Below, piece by piece: positions 29,862-39,038 of a stretch of DNA of 64,000 bases. Location of the stretch: contig CANQMO010000014.1 of the NCBI GenBank assembly GCA_947624985.1, positions 17,857-81,856 of the forward strand, given 5' to 3'. This stretch comes from an uncultured Oscillospiraceae bacterium (GTDB lineage: Bacteria; Bacillota; Clostridia; Oscillospirales; Oscillospiraceae). The position numbers were made by a program, and so were the translations under genes. Under the pieces are notes generated by a model that made no database searches, was not told the DNA's origin, and was given only the letters and a program-made list of their open reading frames with translations. Each line of letters starts with the position of its first letter. The stretch's first letter is position 1.

Positions 29862-30260
29862 ATGCAGCGCATGCAAGATTACATCAAAATGAACGGCAAG
29901 GTGATCCATCAGCCTGACACGGGCCTGGGATACAGCTTTGAGACCACCTACACGGAGGATTCTACCCGCGTACAGAGCGGGCGGGCCTATACCACGCCCA
30001 TGTTTACCGTCGAATCGCTGTCCTACTACGCGACATGGATAACGGCGGCGCGGATGAGTGAGATCTTGCAGATCATCGAGCCGGGCCATCCCTTCAAGCT
30101 GCACTATTTCTCGCCTTACTACGGCTGCTGGAGGGATGATGAGTTTTATGTCGGCAAGGGCACGCTGTCCATCGGCTACCTCAATGCCGATGACGAGGTT
30201 TTTGACAAGCTGAGTTTTAACCTGATTGGGGTGAATCCGGTTGATCCAAGTAAGCGATGA
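29862..30260 (+). CDS. Distal tail-type protein (DUF6711-like)
   Basis: Position after tape measure; 132 aa. Confidence 0.6.
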   Translation: MQRMQDYIKMNGKVIHQPDTGLGYSFETTYTEDSTRVQSGRAYTTPMFTVESLSYYATWITAARMSEILQIIEPGHPFKLHYFSPYYGCWRDDEFYVGKGTLSIGYLNADDEVFDKLSFNLIGVNPVDPSKR

Positions 30261-32814
30261 ATTTAAGCGGCTGATGAAGACCCGCACGGACTTCAAGGCC
30301 CACGCCGAGGTAACGCTGGCTAATGGCGAAAAGCTGGCCCTCGGCGACGATGAGCTTTTGATGAGCGGTCACACGCTTACGGACGGCGCGGGGGCCTCCG
30401 GACTGCCTCTGGGCGCCGCTGTCTGCCGCACGGTGCAAATTAAGATAAACAACCGGGATGGCCGCATGGACGGCTATGACTTCTTCGGCGCCCGTATTCG
30501 GTTCTGGCTCACCTACCGGCTGTCAGAGACGGTGGAGCGTGTCGAGCTTGGCATGTTCACGGTGACAGAACCGGAAAGCTGGGGCGAGACGGTCACCATC
30601 ACTGCCGGGGACGACATGACCCGGGCGGACAGGACATTCGCGCCAGGCCGGGATACGGACCTGACGCTGGGGGAGCTCTTCCGGGCGGTCTGCGATCAGT
30701 GCGGGATAAGCTACACAACGGCGGTGTTTCGCAATTCGGACCTCCGGGTCACAGTGCCGGCAGATGAGTACACATGCCGCCAGCTGCTGGGATACATCGC
30801 CATGCTGGCCGGCGGGAATGCACGGATAGACCGCCTGGGGCACATCGAGATACTGAGCTATGACAAGGCCGGAGAGCCCGATCACGATCTGACGGACTGG
30901 AGCAGCCTCACCACGGACACGGACGATATCTATGTGACCGGACTGGAGGCGGAGACAGAGAGCGGGACGGTCCTGGAGGGGACTGAGGGGTATGTCCTGC
31001 AAGTGGACAACCCGTTGATGGAGGGGCGCGAGGCCGAGGCGCTGGCCCGGATGGGTGACGTGCTGCTGGGAATGACGCTCCGCAAATTCGATGGGTCCCA
31101 TGTGGGGTATCCGCTGGCGGAGTGCATGGATACGGTGCGGTTGACAGACCGGCGCGGCAGAAAGTACACGTCCGTCATTACGGACGTGACATATACATTC
31201 GGGGCGCTCACGGAGATCTCCAACAGCGCGGAGGGCGTTGTGCGAAACGGGAGCCGGTATGTGTCCGGGGAGACCCGGGCGAAGATCGCCGCCCGGAAGC
31301 TGGTGGAGCAGGAGCGGACCAGACGCGAACAGGCCGTGAAGGATCTGAAAGACACGCTGGACCGCTCATCCGGCATGTACACGACTGAGGTAAAACTGCC
31401 GGACGGGTCGAAGATATCATATGTCCACGACAAACCGACGCTGGCGGAATCCGGGATCGTGACGAAATACACGGTGGAGGCTGTGGGCTTTTCGACCGAC
31501 GGGGGCAAAACATACCCATACGGCGTGACGGTCAACGGAAAGGTGATCATGGGGATCATCCAGGCGGAGGGGGTCAACGCCGACTGGATCAACACCGGAA
31601 CGCTGAACGCCTCTCGCCTGGGCGCCGGGACTATAACGGCGGACAAGCTGAGCATTAAAGACCTTTCGGCGCTGAGCGCGACGATCGGAGGATGGACCAT
31701 CGCCGGCAGCGCCATCTACAACGGTTTGCCGTATACGGGGCAGAAAAGCTCCAATGCTACTGGGATAGGCGACTATGGCGGCGGATGGGCTTTTTGGGCA
31801 GGAGACGGCCGGTTTTGGGTAAAACAATCCGGTGAGTTTTTCGCTGAGAGTGGGACCGTGGCCGGATGGAGGCTTGGGACCGGCTGGCTGACAGGCACGG
31901 ACCCGGCGTCTGGTCGGATCACGGCCATGCAAAGCCCGTCCGCAAACGTTAAATGGGTCTTTGCCGCCGGCGGAACAGATCCCAACGACTACAGCGCCTT
32001 TCCGTTTCGTGTGGACAAGGAGGGCAACCTCTACGCGGCCAGCGCAAGTATAAGCGGGACCATAAGCGCCGGTGGTACATACTGGGGCGGGCTATCCAGC
32101 GCGACGGGGTCCGTATCAAGCCTGAGCGGGTCGCTGTCCGGCGCGAATTTGCTGTCATGCGGGACCTATGGCACGTCGTTTACCGTTGCGGGCGGTGGAT
32201 CGATCACGAATTATTCCGGAGGCACCACATATGGTAGCAGCGGTTTAGCAGTTATCAGGTCAGGGAATGCACTGCATGTTTTCAACGGAAGTCATTTGGG
32301 GGTGCCTGGAGCGCTTAGTTGTGACGGGGATTTCTCGTGCAACGGGGTTAAACACCGTGCGATCAGCACAGTGCATTATGGCAGGAGAGCCCTATCCGCG
32401 TACGAGACGCCTCTGCCAACGTTTGCCGACTATGGCATGGCCGAACTGGACGAAAACGGCGCGTGCTACATCACAATTGATCCCATATTTGCCGAAACGG
32501 TAGACGAAGCGTATCTGCCGACGGTGTTTTTGACCAAATACGGTCAGGGAGATATCTGGGTGGAGACCGTCGAGCACGATACCGTCACGGTCAGAGGGAC
32601 AGCGGGACTGCGGTTCTCCTGGGAGACACGTTTTTTCCAGACTAACGCAGACGTGGAGCGCCTATCTGTTTTGGGCTACGACTATAGGGACGAAAGCATG
32701 GAGCAGGATTTCGAGGGCGACGCCGCTGTCGCATATGAGCATAGCGCGGAGAATGTGGATTACGCCCATGCGGGGTATGAATACTTCACAGATTTTGAAA
32801 GGAGCCAAAAATGA
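30241..32814 (+). CDS. Tail-associated/receptor-interacting protein
   Basis: 857 aa; N-terminal hub-like region, C-terminal Gly/Ser-rich beta segments. Confidence 0.75.
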   Translation: MIQVSDEFKRLMKTRTDFKAHAEVTLANGEKLALGDDELLMSGHTLTDGAGASGLPLGAAVCRTVQIKINNRDGRMDGYDFFGARIRFWLTYRLSETVERVELGMFTVTEPESWGETVTITAGDDMTRADRTFAPGRDTDLTLGELFRAVCDQCGISYTTAVFRNSDLRVTVPADEYTCRQLLGYIAMLAGGNARIDRLGHIEILSYDKAGEPDHDLTDWSSLTTDTDDIYVTGLEAETESGTVLEGTEGYVLQVDNPLMEGREAEALARMGDVLLGMTLRKFDGSHVGYPLAECMDTVRLTDRRGRKYTSVITDVTYTFGALTEISNSAEGVVRNGSRYVSGETRAKIAARKLVEQERTRREQAVKDLKDTLDRSSGMYTTEVKLPDGSKISYVHDKPTLAESGIVTKYTVEAVGFSTDGGKTYPYGVTVNGKVIMGIIQAEGVNADWINTGTLNASRLGAGTITADKLSIKDLSALSATIGGWTIAGSAIYNGLPYTGQKSSNATGIGDYGGGWAFWAGDGRFWVKQSGEFFAESGTVAGWRLGTGWLTGTDPASGRITAMQSPSANVKWVFAAGGTDPNDYSAFPFRVDKEGNLYAASASISGTISAGGTYWGGLSSATGSVSSLSGSLSGANLLSCGTYGTSFTVAGGGSITNYSGGTTYGSSGLAVIRSGNALHVFNGSHLGVPGALSCDGDFSCNGVKHRAISTVHYGRRALSAYETPLPTFADYGMAELDENGACYITIDPIFAETVDEAYLPTVFLTKYGQGDIWVETVEHDTVTVRGTAGLRFSWETRFFQTNADVERLSVLGYDYRDESMEQDFEGDAAVAYEHSAENVDYAHAGYEYFTDFERSQK

Positions 32815-33083
32815 GGAGGGAAAAACTGACTAGCGCCACGCTGCACAACACACAACAGGGGCCGTACATATCATATACCTATTCGGTCGAGGATACATCG
32901 ACCGGAGAGACGCTGCAATCAAATATACGAGACGGGCTTCGTCTGATCGACGGTATTGCGGATATGGATGAGGCGAAAAAACACTTTGACGCCATTTTTG
33001 ATTTTATCAAAGCAAAGCGGAGAGAAAAGAGAGCGGCTGAGCTTGAGGCGCTCAAAGATATGATGGGGGAGGTCGAACAGTGA
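32811..33083 (+). CDS. Hypothetical tail-region protein
   Basis: ATGA overlap. Confidence 0.55.
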   Translation: MRREKLTSATLHNTQQGPYISYTYSVEDTSTGETLQSNIRDGLRLIDGIADMDEAKKHFDAIFDFIKAKRREKRAAELEALKDMMGEVEQ

Positions 33084-33274
33084 ACAAGATCCAAGAAGAA
33101 ATAGATCAGGCTTTTGGCCTGATCAGCAATATCGCGGTGTCCGGCCCCGCCGTTGACGTGATGTTCTCGGCAAAACAGCACTTGCGGCAGGCGTCAGATC
33201 TGGTGAGTGCTTTGAACGAGAAAAAGGACAGCGCTGGGCCGGGGAAAACCGGCGAGGGAGGCCCGACGAAATGA
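33080..33274 (+). CDS. Hypothetical tail-region protein
   Basis: Overlap with previous gene. Confidence 0.5.
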   Translation: MNKIQEEIDQAFGLISNIAVSGPAVDVMFSAKQHLRQASDLVSALNEKKDSAGPGKTGEGGPTK

Positions 33275-33308
33275 CTGGGCGGGTCCGGCAGGTAGGGGGT
33301 GAGAGCGA

Positions 33309-34643
33309 ATGGCTATAGCACGGCAAAAAATTACACTGGACGTCTACAAAGAAGAATACTACAAGTACGTCAACGCAAAGCAGGATGATAATATCAGCCG
33401 GCTGCTCATAATAACGCTCACCGCGAACGATGAACGCCTAAAGCTTGACAGCGATCAGGAGCAGGCGTATTTCCGGGCGGTCAAACCGGATGGATATGAC
33501 ATCATAAACCCGGCCACTATCAACAAGGACGGGGATATCGAGGTGGCGCTGACAGATCAGGTGCTGGCTTGCCCGGGTAAAGTGGAGGCCGACGTTGCTG
33601 TATCAGACGGGGAAAATGTCTTGGCGTCTGCCACGTTTTTTATCCAGGTCGAGCCGATCCCCAGGAGCGGGAAAAGCATTGTCAGTACCAATGAGTTTCT
33701 CGTTTTGGTCGAGGCCACGGAGCGGGCGGAGGCGGCGGCGCGGGCAGCAAATAAGGCCAAGGAGGACGCGGACGCCGCGGAGACGCTCCGGCAGCAGGCC
33801 GAGGACCTCCGGCAGCAGGCCGAAGAAACCCGCGAACAGATGGCCAATGAAATAGCGGAGGCGGAGAACAGCCGGGAAAGTGCCGAAACGGCCCGGGCCG
33901 ACGCGGAACGTCTGCGGACTGAGGCGGAGGATCACCGCGCCACAGCCGAAGTAGCCCGCCAGCAGGCCGAGGACGAGAGAGCCGAGACGTTTGCCGCGGC
34001 GGTCGAATCCGTCAACAACGCAGTTTCTGACGCCGCAGAGGCGACCCAAAAAGCCGAGGAAGCGGCGGGGGAAGCTGACGCCTCAGCCGGGCGAGCAAAT
34101 GCGGCGAGCGAAGCTGCTGAGGGGGCAGCCCAAAAGGCGCTCGCCGCGGCCGAATTGCCGTACCATCCGCCGCAGGTAATGGACGGCGAACACTACTGGT
34201 CATTTTGGGACGCGGCCCGTGGCGAGTATGTGCAGAGCGATTTGCCCGCAGGTGTGTGGATCACCGGCGTTCGGGCGGTCACCGGCGAGCCGGGGACTGA
34301 GGCGTCCGTGGTCAACGAGGGCACGGCCATGGAGCAACAGCTGGTGTTTACCATCCCCCGGGGTCAGGACGCCGACATCAAGACCTGGGCCGTGTCGGTA
34401 CCGGCGGAAGGGTGGACGCCGGGCGAGGACACCTATGGCACCATCACAGGCCGGTTTTGTGCCCAGGTGCCGCTGGACGGCCTCAGCGAGGACCCAAAGG
34501 ACCTGCGTATCGAGTACGCCGGCGGGGACATGACGGCGTACTGCACCATGGATTACTGGCGGTCCGCCGCCGGCGAGCTGACGCTTTGGGCGGTCACGGC
34601 GCCGGGCGCAGACTTTGAGATCAAGATCGTGGAGGTGATGTGA
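33309..34643 (+). CDS. BppU-type upper baseplate protein with long coiled coil
   Basis: DUF2479-like N-terminus (MAIARQKITLDVYKEEYYKYVNAKQDDN) and heptad-rich QQAEDLRQQAEETREQ. Confidence 0.8.
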   Translation: MAIARQKITLDVYKEEYYKYVNAKQDDNISRLLIITLTANDERLKLDSDQEQAYFRAVKPDGYDIINPATINKDGDIEVALTDQVLACPGKVEADVAVSDGENVLASATFFIQVEPIPRSGKSIVSTNEFLVLVEATERAEAAARAANKAKEDADAAETLRQQAEDLRQQAEETREQMANEIAEAENSRESAETARADAERLRTEAEDHRATAEVARQQAEDERAETFAAAVESVNNAVSDAAEATQKAEEAAGEADASAGRANAASEAAEGAAQKALAAAELPYHPPQVMDGEHYWSFWDAARGEYVQSDLPAGVWITGVRAVTGEPGTEASVVNEGTAMEQQLVFTIPRGQDADIKTWAVSVPAEGWTPGEDTYGTITGRFCAQVPLDGLSEDPKDLRIEYAGGDMTAYCTMDYWRSAAGELTLWAVTAPGADFEIKIVEVM

Positions 34644-34644
34644 T

Positions 34645-35091
34645 ATGGGCTCTGGATTGCTCAAGCGGCCCCGGACACCGGCGGACCTGGCTGCTATCTA
34701 TTTGGCCGCCCACCCCGTCGGATCGCTCTATGTGTCCTTTGACAAGACCAGCCCCGCCGAACTGTACGGCGGGGCGTGGGAGCAGATCAAGGACCGGTTT
34801 TTGCTGGCGGCGGGCGACGCCTACAACGCCGACAGCACCGGCGGCGCGGCCAGCGTCACCAGCGGCGGTACGGCGATAAGTGTAGCGCAAATGCCTGCGC
34901 ATAGTCATGGGGTAGATGGTATCCAATGGCCAGGCCCAGGGGACCAGCCCGGCTGGACCGGCTGGGGAGAAGGCCCAAATGTCCGCACGACAACTACCTC
35001 AAAAATTACCGGTGGCGGACAGCCTCACACCCACACGGTGGCCACCATGCCGCCGTACATCGTCGCCTACGTCTGGCGGCGGGTGGGCTAA
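34645..35091 (+). CDS. Tail collar-type receptor binding protein, copy 1
   Basis: HPVGSLYVSFDKTSPAELYGGAWEQIKDRFLLAAG ... MPPYIVAYVWRRVG. Confidence 0.8.
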   Translation: MGSGLLKRPRTPADLAAIYLAAHPVGSLYVSFDKTSPAELYGGAWEQIKDRFLLAAGDAYNADSTGGAASVTSGGTAISVAQMPAHSHGVDGIQWPGPGDQPGWTGWGEGPNVRTTTTSKITGGGQPHTHTVATMPPYIVAYVWRRVG

Positions 35092-35115
35092 AACAAAAAA
35101 AGAAGGGAGCAAGTC

Positions 35116-35571
35116 ATGGAAACTACGACGATCGTTGACCAGCAGGGCAACCCCTTGGACAATTACGACCCCGATCTGGGGTACCTGGAGACCCATACCG
35201 AGATCATCCACCACCCGGCCGACGAGGCCGTGGCAGAAGTCTCACATTATGTGCCGGTGCAGGAGTTCCCCGCCACCGGCGGACGAATCGTCCAGAAGGT
35301 CATAGACGTGCCGGGCGTGGAGGCCCAGGAGGCGTGGGATGAGCCTGTCACCACGCAGGTATACATACCCTACACCGCGGCGGAGCTCGCGGCCCGGGAC
35401 CGCGCGCGGCGTATCGCCGAGCTCAAACGGTCATTGTCCGAAACGGACTACACGGTCATCAAGATCGCAGAGGGCTCGGCCACGGCAGAGGAGTACGCGG
35501 CGGTGATCGAGCAGCGGCGCGCCTGGCGGGCGGAGATCAACCGCCTGGAGGCCGAGGGGCAGGAGGTATGA
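35116..35571 (+). CDS. Hypothetical tail-region protein
   Basis: 151 aa with RBS. Confidence 0.6.
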   Translation: METTTIVDQQGNPLDNYDPDLGYLETHTEIIHHPADEAVAEVSHYVPVQEFPATGGRIVQKVIDVPGVEAQEAWDEPVTTQVYIPYTAAELAARDRARRIAELKRSLSETDYTVIKIAEGSATAEEYAAVIEQRRAWRAEINRLEAEGQEV

Positions 35572-35636
35572 CCATGGTCGATAGGTTCAAGCTCCCCACC
35601 GGGGGGGGGTAATTCCCGGGGCCGCGGAGGTGTGGC

Positions 35637-36110
35637 ATGAGCGCCGGCGTGAATCAGCTTGCGGCGCTGCGCCGGGAGATACTGCTGGCGGCCCATCCTG
35701 TCGGGACGATATACACGTCTGACAGCCCCACCAGCCCCGCCGAGCTGTTCGGCGGGACCTGGGAGCGGCTGGAGGGCCGGTTTGTACTGGGGGCCAGTGC
35801 GGCACACCCTGCTGGCAGCACCGGCGGCGAAGAGGCCGTGGCGCTCAAAGCGCCAAACATCGCTCCGCACCAGCACGGCCCGGGTACGCTATATGTCACC
35901 TACTTTGGCGAATACCTTGGAGACGCCATCGCCGCGCAGCACTCACCGTTTAGAGGGTACACATTAAATCTTGATAGTGGCGTGCAAACCAATCTGACCC
36001 GGCATGCAATGCTGTCTGGCCTGACAGATTCAGGCCAAGGCATCACCGGCGCGGCCCATAACAACATGCCGCCCTATTACGCCGCCTACGTCTGGCGGCG
36101 CCTGGAATAG
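35637..36110 (+). CDS. Tail collar-type receptor binding protein, copy 2 (paralogue)
   Basis: HPVGTIYTSDSPTSPAELFGGTWERLEGRFVLGAS ... MPPYYAAYVWRRLE. Confidence 0.8.
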   Translation: MSAGVNQLAALRREILLAAHPVGTIYTSDSPTSPAELFGGTWERLEGRFVLGASAAHPAGSTGGEEAVALKAPNIAPHQHGPGTLYVTYFGEYLGDAIAAQHSPFRGYTLNLDSGVQTNLTRHAMLSGLTDSGQGITGAAHNNMPPYYAAYVWRRLE

Positions 36111-36161
36111 AGCGGAGACACACAAAAACAAAATAAAATTTATGCAAAGGAGCGTAAAAAA

Positions 36162-36614
36162 ATGAATAACACAGTCAAGATGGTGGTGGCCGCTATTTTT
36201 GCGGCCACCGGCGCGTATTTCCGGGAGCTGCTGGGGCCGATCCTGGTCCTGGTGGCAGTCATGCTGCTGGACTACATATCCGGCATGGCCCGGGCGTGGG
36301 CAGAGAAGGACCTGTCCTCCCGCATGGGCGTGCTGGGGATAGTCAAAAAGCTGCTGTACCTGGTGGCGGTGGCGGTGGCCGTCGTGGTGGACTGGGTCAT
36401 CCAGACGGCGGCGGCCAAGGCCGGTATCAATGCCGTGGGCGTACACTTCGTGGGGCTTCTGGTGGCGATTTGGCTCATTCTCAACGAGTGTATCAGCATA
36501 TTGGAGAACGTATCCGCCCTGGGCGTGCCGATCCCCGCATTTTTGCAGACAATCATCGAGCGGCTGAGACAGACCACAGAGACCGAGGCGGAGGAGGGAG
36601 GCAGCCATGAGTAA
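36162..36614 (+). CDS. Phage holin
   Basis: Multi-TM small protein VVAVMLLDYISGMARAW directly before endolysin. Confidence 0.85.
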   Translation: MNNTVKMVVAAIFAATGAYFRELLGPILVLVAVMLLDYISGMARAWAEKDLSSRMGVLGIVKKLLYLVAVAVAVVVDWVIQTAAAKAGINAVGVHFVGLLVAIWLILNECISILENVSALGVPIPAFLQTIIERLRQTTETEAEEGGSHE

Positions 36615-37434
36615 CGCAGCGCAGGTAGTGTCCATCGCCCTGGCGGAGGTGGGCTACAAAGAGAAGGCCACCAACGCCAGCCTTGACCTGGCCACCGCCA
36701 ACGCTGGCAGCGGCAACTGGACCAAATACGCCCGGGACCTGTACGCCGCCGGGTACTACAACGGCAACAAAAACGGCTACGCCTGGTGCGACGTGTTCGT
36801 GGACTGGTGCTTCTTCAAGGCCTTCGGCAAGACAGAGGGACAGCTGGTGGAGTGCCAGACCGGGACGCTGGGTGCCGCGTGCCCGTACAGCGCCGGGTAC
36901 TACAAGGCCCTGGGTCGGTACGACCGGAGCCCCCGGGTGGGGGACCAGGTGTTTTTCCAGCAGGGCGGTGAACTGGTCCACACCGGTATCGTGGTGGGCG
37001 TCAGCGGCAGCACTATCACCTGCGTGGAGGGCAACGCCTCCGACATGGTGAAGCAGACCAGCTACAGCCTCTCCAACGGCTATGTGGCTGGGTTCGGCCA
37101 TCCCCGGTATGACGATGAGAGCGGGGCGGTCACGCCGGCGCCCGCCCCGTCCCCTGAGCCCGCCCCGGTGGCTACGATCGTGACGATCCAGCTACCGGTG
37201 CTGCGCGAGGGCATGACGAGCATGGCGGCGATCAAGTCCATCCAGCGTATCTGCTACGCCCGGGGCTGTCTGGACAACGCCGGCCGGCAGATCAAGGTGG
37301 ACGGCAATTTCGGCCCCGCCACGAAGCAGGCGGTGATCAAGCTGCAGAGGCAGCTTTGGCCGAACACTTCCTCCAAGTGGGACGGCGTGGTGGGCGCCGA
37401 GACCTGGGCCTCCGCCATGAACCAGCTTTGGTAA
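36607..37434 (+). CDS. Endolysin (CHAP-like amidase + peptidoglycan-binding domain)
   Basis: YAWCDVFVDWCF ... HTGIVVGV; C-terminal VDGNFGPATKQAVIKLQRQL. Confidence 0.88.
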   Translation: MSNAAQVVSIALAEVGYKEKATNASLDLATANAGSGNWTKYARDLYAAGYYNGNKNGYAWCDVFVDWCFFKAFGKTEGQLVECQTGTLGAACPYSAGYYKALGRYDRSPRVGDQVFFQQGGELVHTGIVVGVSGSTITCVEGNASDMVKQTSYSLSNGYVAGFGHPRYDDESGAVTPAPAPSPEPAPVATIVTIQLPVLREGMTSMAAIKSIQRICYARGCLDNAGRQIKVDGNFGPATKQAVIKLQRQLWPNTSSKWDGVVGAETWASAMNQLW

Positions 37435-37673
37435 GGCGTCTGCTGGCGGTGCTGCTGGCGCTGGCCATGCTGGCGCTCTGCGGGACCGCCATGGTCCGGG
37501 ACCGCCGGCAGCCCGCCGGAGAGATCTCTTGGGAGGACATGGACCCTGCGCAACTGTCCTGGGTGATCGAGGGCATACAAGAGCGCATATCCGCCCTCCA
37601 GGACGATCTGGCCCGGGCCAAAACGCTGCAGGCCGATAAGCTGGCAGTGGCCCGCCCGCCCCCTGAAAAATAG
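37428..37673 (+). CDS. Small membrane protein after endolysin (spanin-like position)
   Basis: LVRRLLAVLLALAMLALCGTAM TM + coiled coil; TTG start inferred. Confidence 0.5.
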   Translation: MVRRLLAVLLALAMLALCGTAMVRDRRQPAGEISWEDMDPAQLSWVIEGIQERISALQDDLARAKTLQADKLAVARPPPEK

Positions 37674-37678
37674 TTTTG

Positions 37679-37717
37679 CCCCAGTCTGTGCAATGTGTAC
37701 AGGCTGGGGCCTCTTTT
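37679..37717 (+). terminator. Late operon terminator
   Basis: GCCCCAGTCTGTG...TACAGGCTGGGGC + T-rich. Confidence 0.8.
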
Positions 37718-37733
37718 TTTGTACGATATTATA

Positions 37734-37783
37734 GGCTAATATTAGCATTTTATCTTGACAAGAGGCTAATATTAGCCTATAAT
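37734..37783 (+). promoter_or_regulatory. Cassette B promoter with two GGCTAATATTAGC operators
   Basis: TTGACA-AGAGGCTAATATTAGCC-TATAAT (37755-37783), additional copy at 37734-37746. Confidence 0.85.
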
Positions 37784-37824
37784 ACAACCATAAGATAACC
37801 GGAACGGCCCAGGAGGTAAATACA

Positions 37825-38019
37825 GTGAGCAACTTGAGCAAGGCTTTCATCGAGCGCGTGAAAAAAGAGTACATCGTCGACACCCGGAAATATCGCTATA
37901 CTACAAAAGAGTGCTACGACGCGACCCATCAATGGCTGGAAATTCGGCGGCTGCCGATCTCTGCTCTGGACACGACCGCCGCGATCGACGGCTGGGAGAC
38001 GGTGGAGGTCATAGAGTAA
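37825..38019 (+). CDS. Upstream partner in cassette B, hypothetical
   Basis: 64 aa MSNLSKAFIERVKKEYIVD. Confidence 0.6.
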   Translation: MSNLSKAFIERVKKEYIVDTRKYRYTTKECYDATHQWLEIRRLPISALDTTAAIDGWETVEVIE

Positions 38020-38300
38020 TGAGGCGCAAATATGCTGATTGCCAGCGAACGGACGGGGATTGCTCCGTCTGCTCGCTGGTCAACTACGGGCGGGACTGTC
38101 ATAATAACGCGATCACAAAACTGGAGTGGTGCCGCCGGGCTGCGGGTATGTCCCAGACGGACCTGGCGGAGGCTGCGGGCGTCAATGTGCGCCAGATACG
38201 CCGAGTAGAGATGGGGGAGAGTGCTGCCGGCAACCTGACGGCCAGCAACCTTCTGGCCATCGCCGACGCGCTGGGCGTGGATCCCCGCGACCTGGTGTGA
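38019..38300 (+). CDS. XRE-family regulator of cassette B
   Basis: MSQTDLAEAAGVNVRQIRRVEMGESAAGNLTASNLLAIADALGVDPRDLV, close to cassette A HTH. Confidence 0.8.
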   Translation: MRRKYADCQRTDGDCSVCSLVNYGRDCHNNAITKLEWCRRAAGMSQTDLAEAAGVNVRQIRRVEMGESAAGNLTASNLLAIADALGVDPRDLV

Positions 38301-38301
38301 C

Positions 38302-38847
38302 ATGGCGGTCGTTGTCAAGGACAGGGTATGCCGTCAGTGCGGCATGTCTTTCCCGGGCGGGCCCCGCGCCTGGTATTGCCCCGCGTGCCGAGCGGAGCGG
38401 AAACGGGAATCTTGCAGGCGGTATAAGCACAAAGGACGTGCGGACAGGCCGCTTGGCAGTGCAGACAGATGTACCGTGTGCGGCAAGGAGTATATAGTCA
38501 ACTCCGCCCGGCAGAAATACTGCCCAGACTGCGCTCACGAGGCCGTCCGCGCCGTTGACCGCGCCCAGTCCCGCGCCTGGATCCAGGGTAACAAGGACAC
38601 ATACTACCACGCCCGGAACGAGCAACGCCGCAAGGAGCGGCACTGTATCATTTGCGGAGCTGTGATCACTGCCAAAACGCCTACCATCACCTGCGATAAC
38701 CCAGACTGCAAGAGGGCCCGCATACGACAGCGCCAGCAAGCTGCTGAGGCAAGGCGGGCGGGGAGAGAGCCGCCGGCAGATTATAAGCCAACAAAAGGTA
38801 CATCTTTTTCCTCAGGAACGATAATCTGGCGCGAAAATGCTAACTAA
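38302..38847 (+). CDS. Multi-zinc-ribbon protein
   Basis: Three Cys4 clusters: CRQCG..CPAC, CTVCG..CPDC, CIICG..CDNPDC. Confidence 0.65.
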   Translation: MAVVVKDRVCRQCGMSFPGGPRAWYCPACRAERKRESCRRYKHKGRADRPLGSADRCTVCGKEYIVNSARQKYCPDCAHEAVRAVDRAQSRAWIQGNKDTYYHARNEQRRKERHCIICGAVITAKTPTITCDNPDCKRARIRQRQQAAEARRAGREPPADYKPTKGTSFSSGTIIWRENAN

Positions 38848-38857
38848 AATGCTAAGT
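38834..38857 (+). repeat. Right-arm copies of the 12-bp arm-type repeat
   Basis: AAAATGCTAACT AAAATGCTAAGT. Confidence 0.75.
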
Positions 38858-38914
38858 AGATAGGTTGTGCGCCCAAAAACGCCGGAATCATGCGGTTTTT
38901 GGAAAAAGAATGGC

Positions 38915-38942
38915 GGGTTCGAATCCTTCTCCCGCTGCCAAC
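38915..38942 (+). repeat. att core copy 2 (junction of element 1 and element 2)
   Basis: GGGTTCGAATCCTTCTCCCGCTGCCAAC identical to 2523-2550. Confidence 0.92.
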
Positions 38943-38948
38943 AAAAAA

Positions 38949-38980
38949 CCCTGTAACCATCACGGTTGCAGGGCTTTTCT
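38949..38980 (+). terminator. Terminator in the left arm of element 2
   Basis: CCCTGTAACC-ATCAC-GGTTGCAGGG + CTTTTCT. Confidence 0.8.
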
Positions 38981-38997
38981 ATGTCTTGAAACAGGGT

Positions 38998-39021
38998 GTT
39001 TTCCCTTATGTTTTCCCTTTA
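38998..39021 (+). repeat. Left arm-type repeat of element 2
   Basis: GTTTTCCCTTATGTTTTCCCTTTA; near-identical at 55991-56014. Confidence 0.7.
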
Positions 39022-39038
39022 CAGGGTATTTTTGGCCG

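Larger units (their letters stand above)
2526..38917. mobile_element. Element 1: complete siphovirus-type prophage, about 36.4 kb
   Basis: Flanked by direct att repeats; integrase, repressor, terminase, portal, capsid, tail, tape measure, baseplate, holin and endolysin in canonical order. Confidence 0.94.

Noticed and set aside
34645-36110. Diversity-generating retroelement for the duplicated tail genes
   Set aside because: No reverse transcriptase and no template repeat seen nearby.
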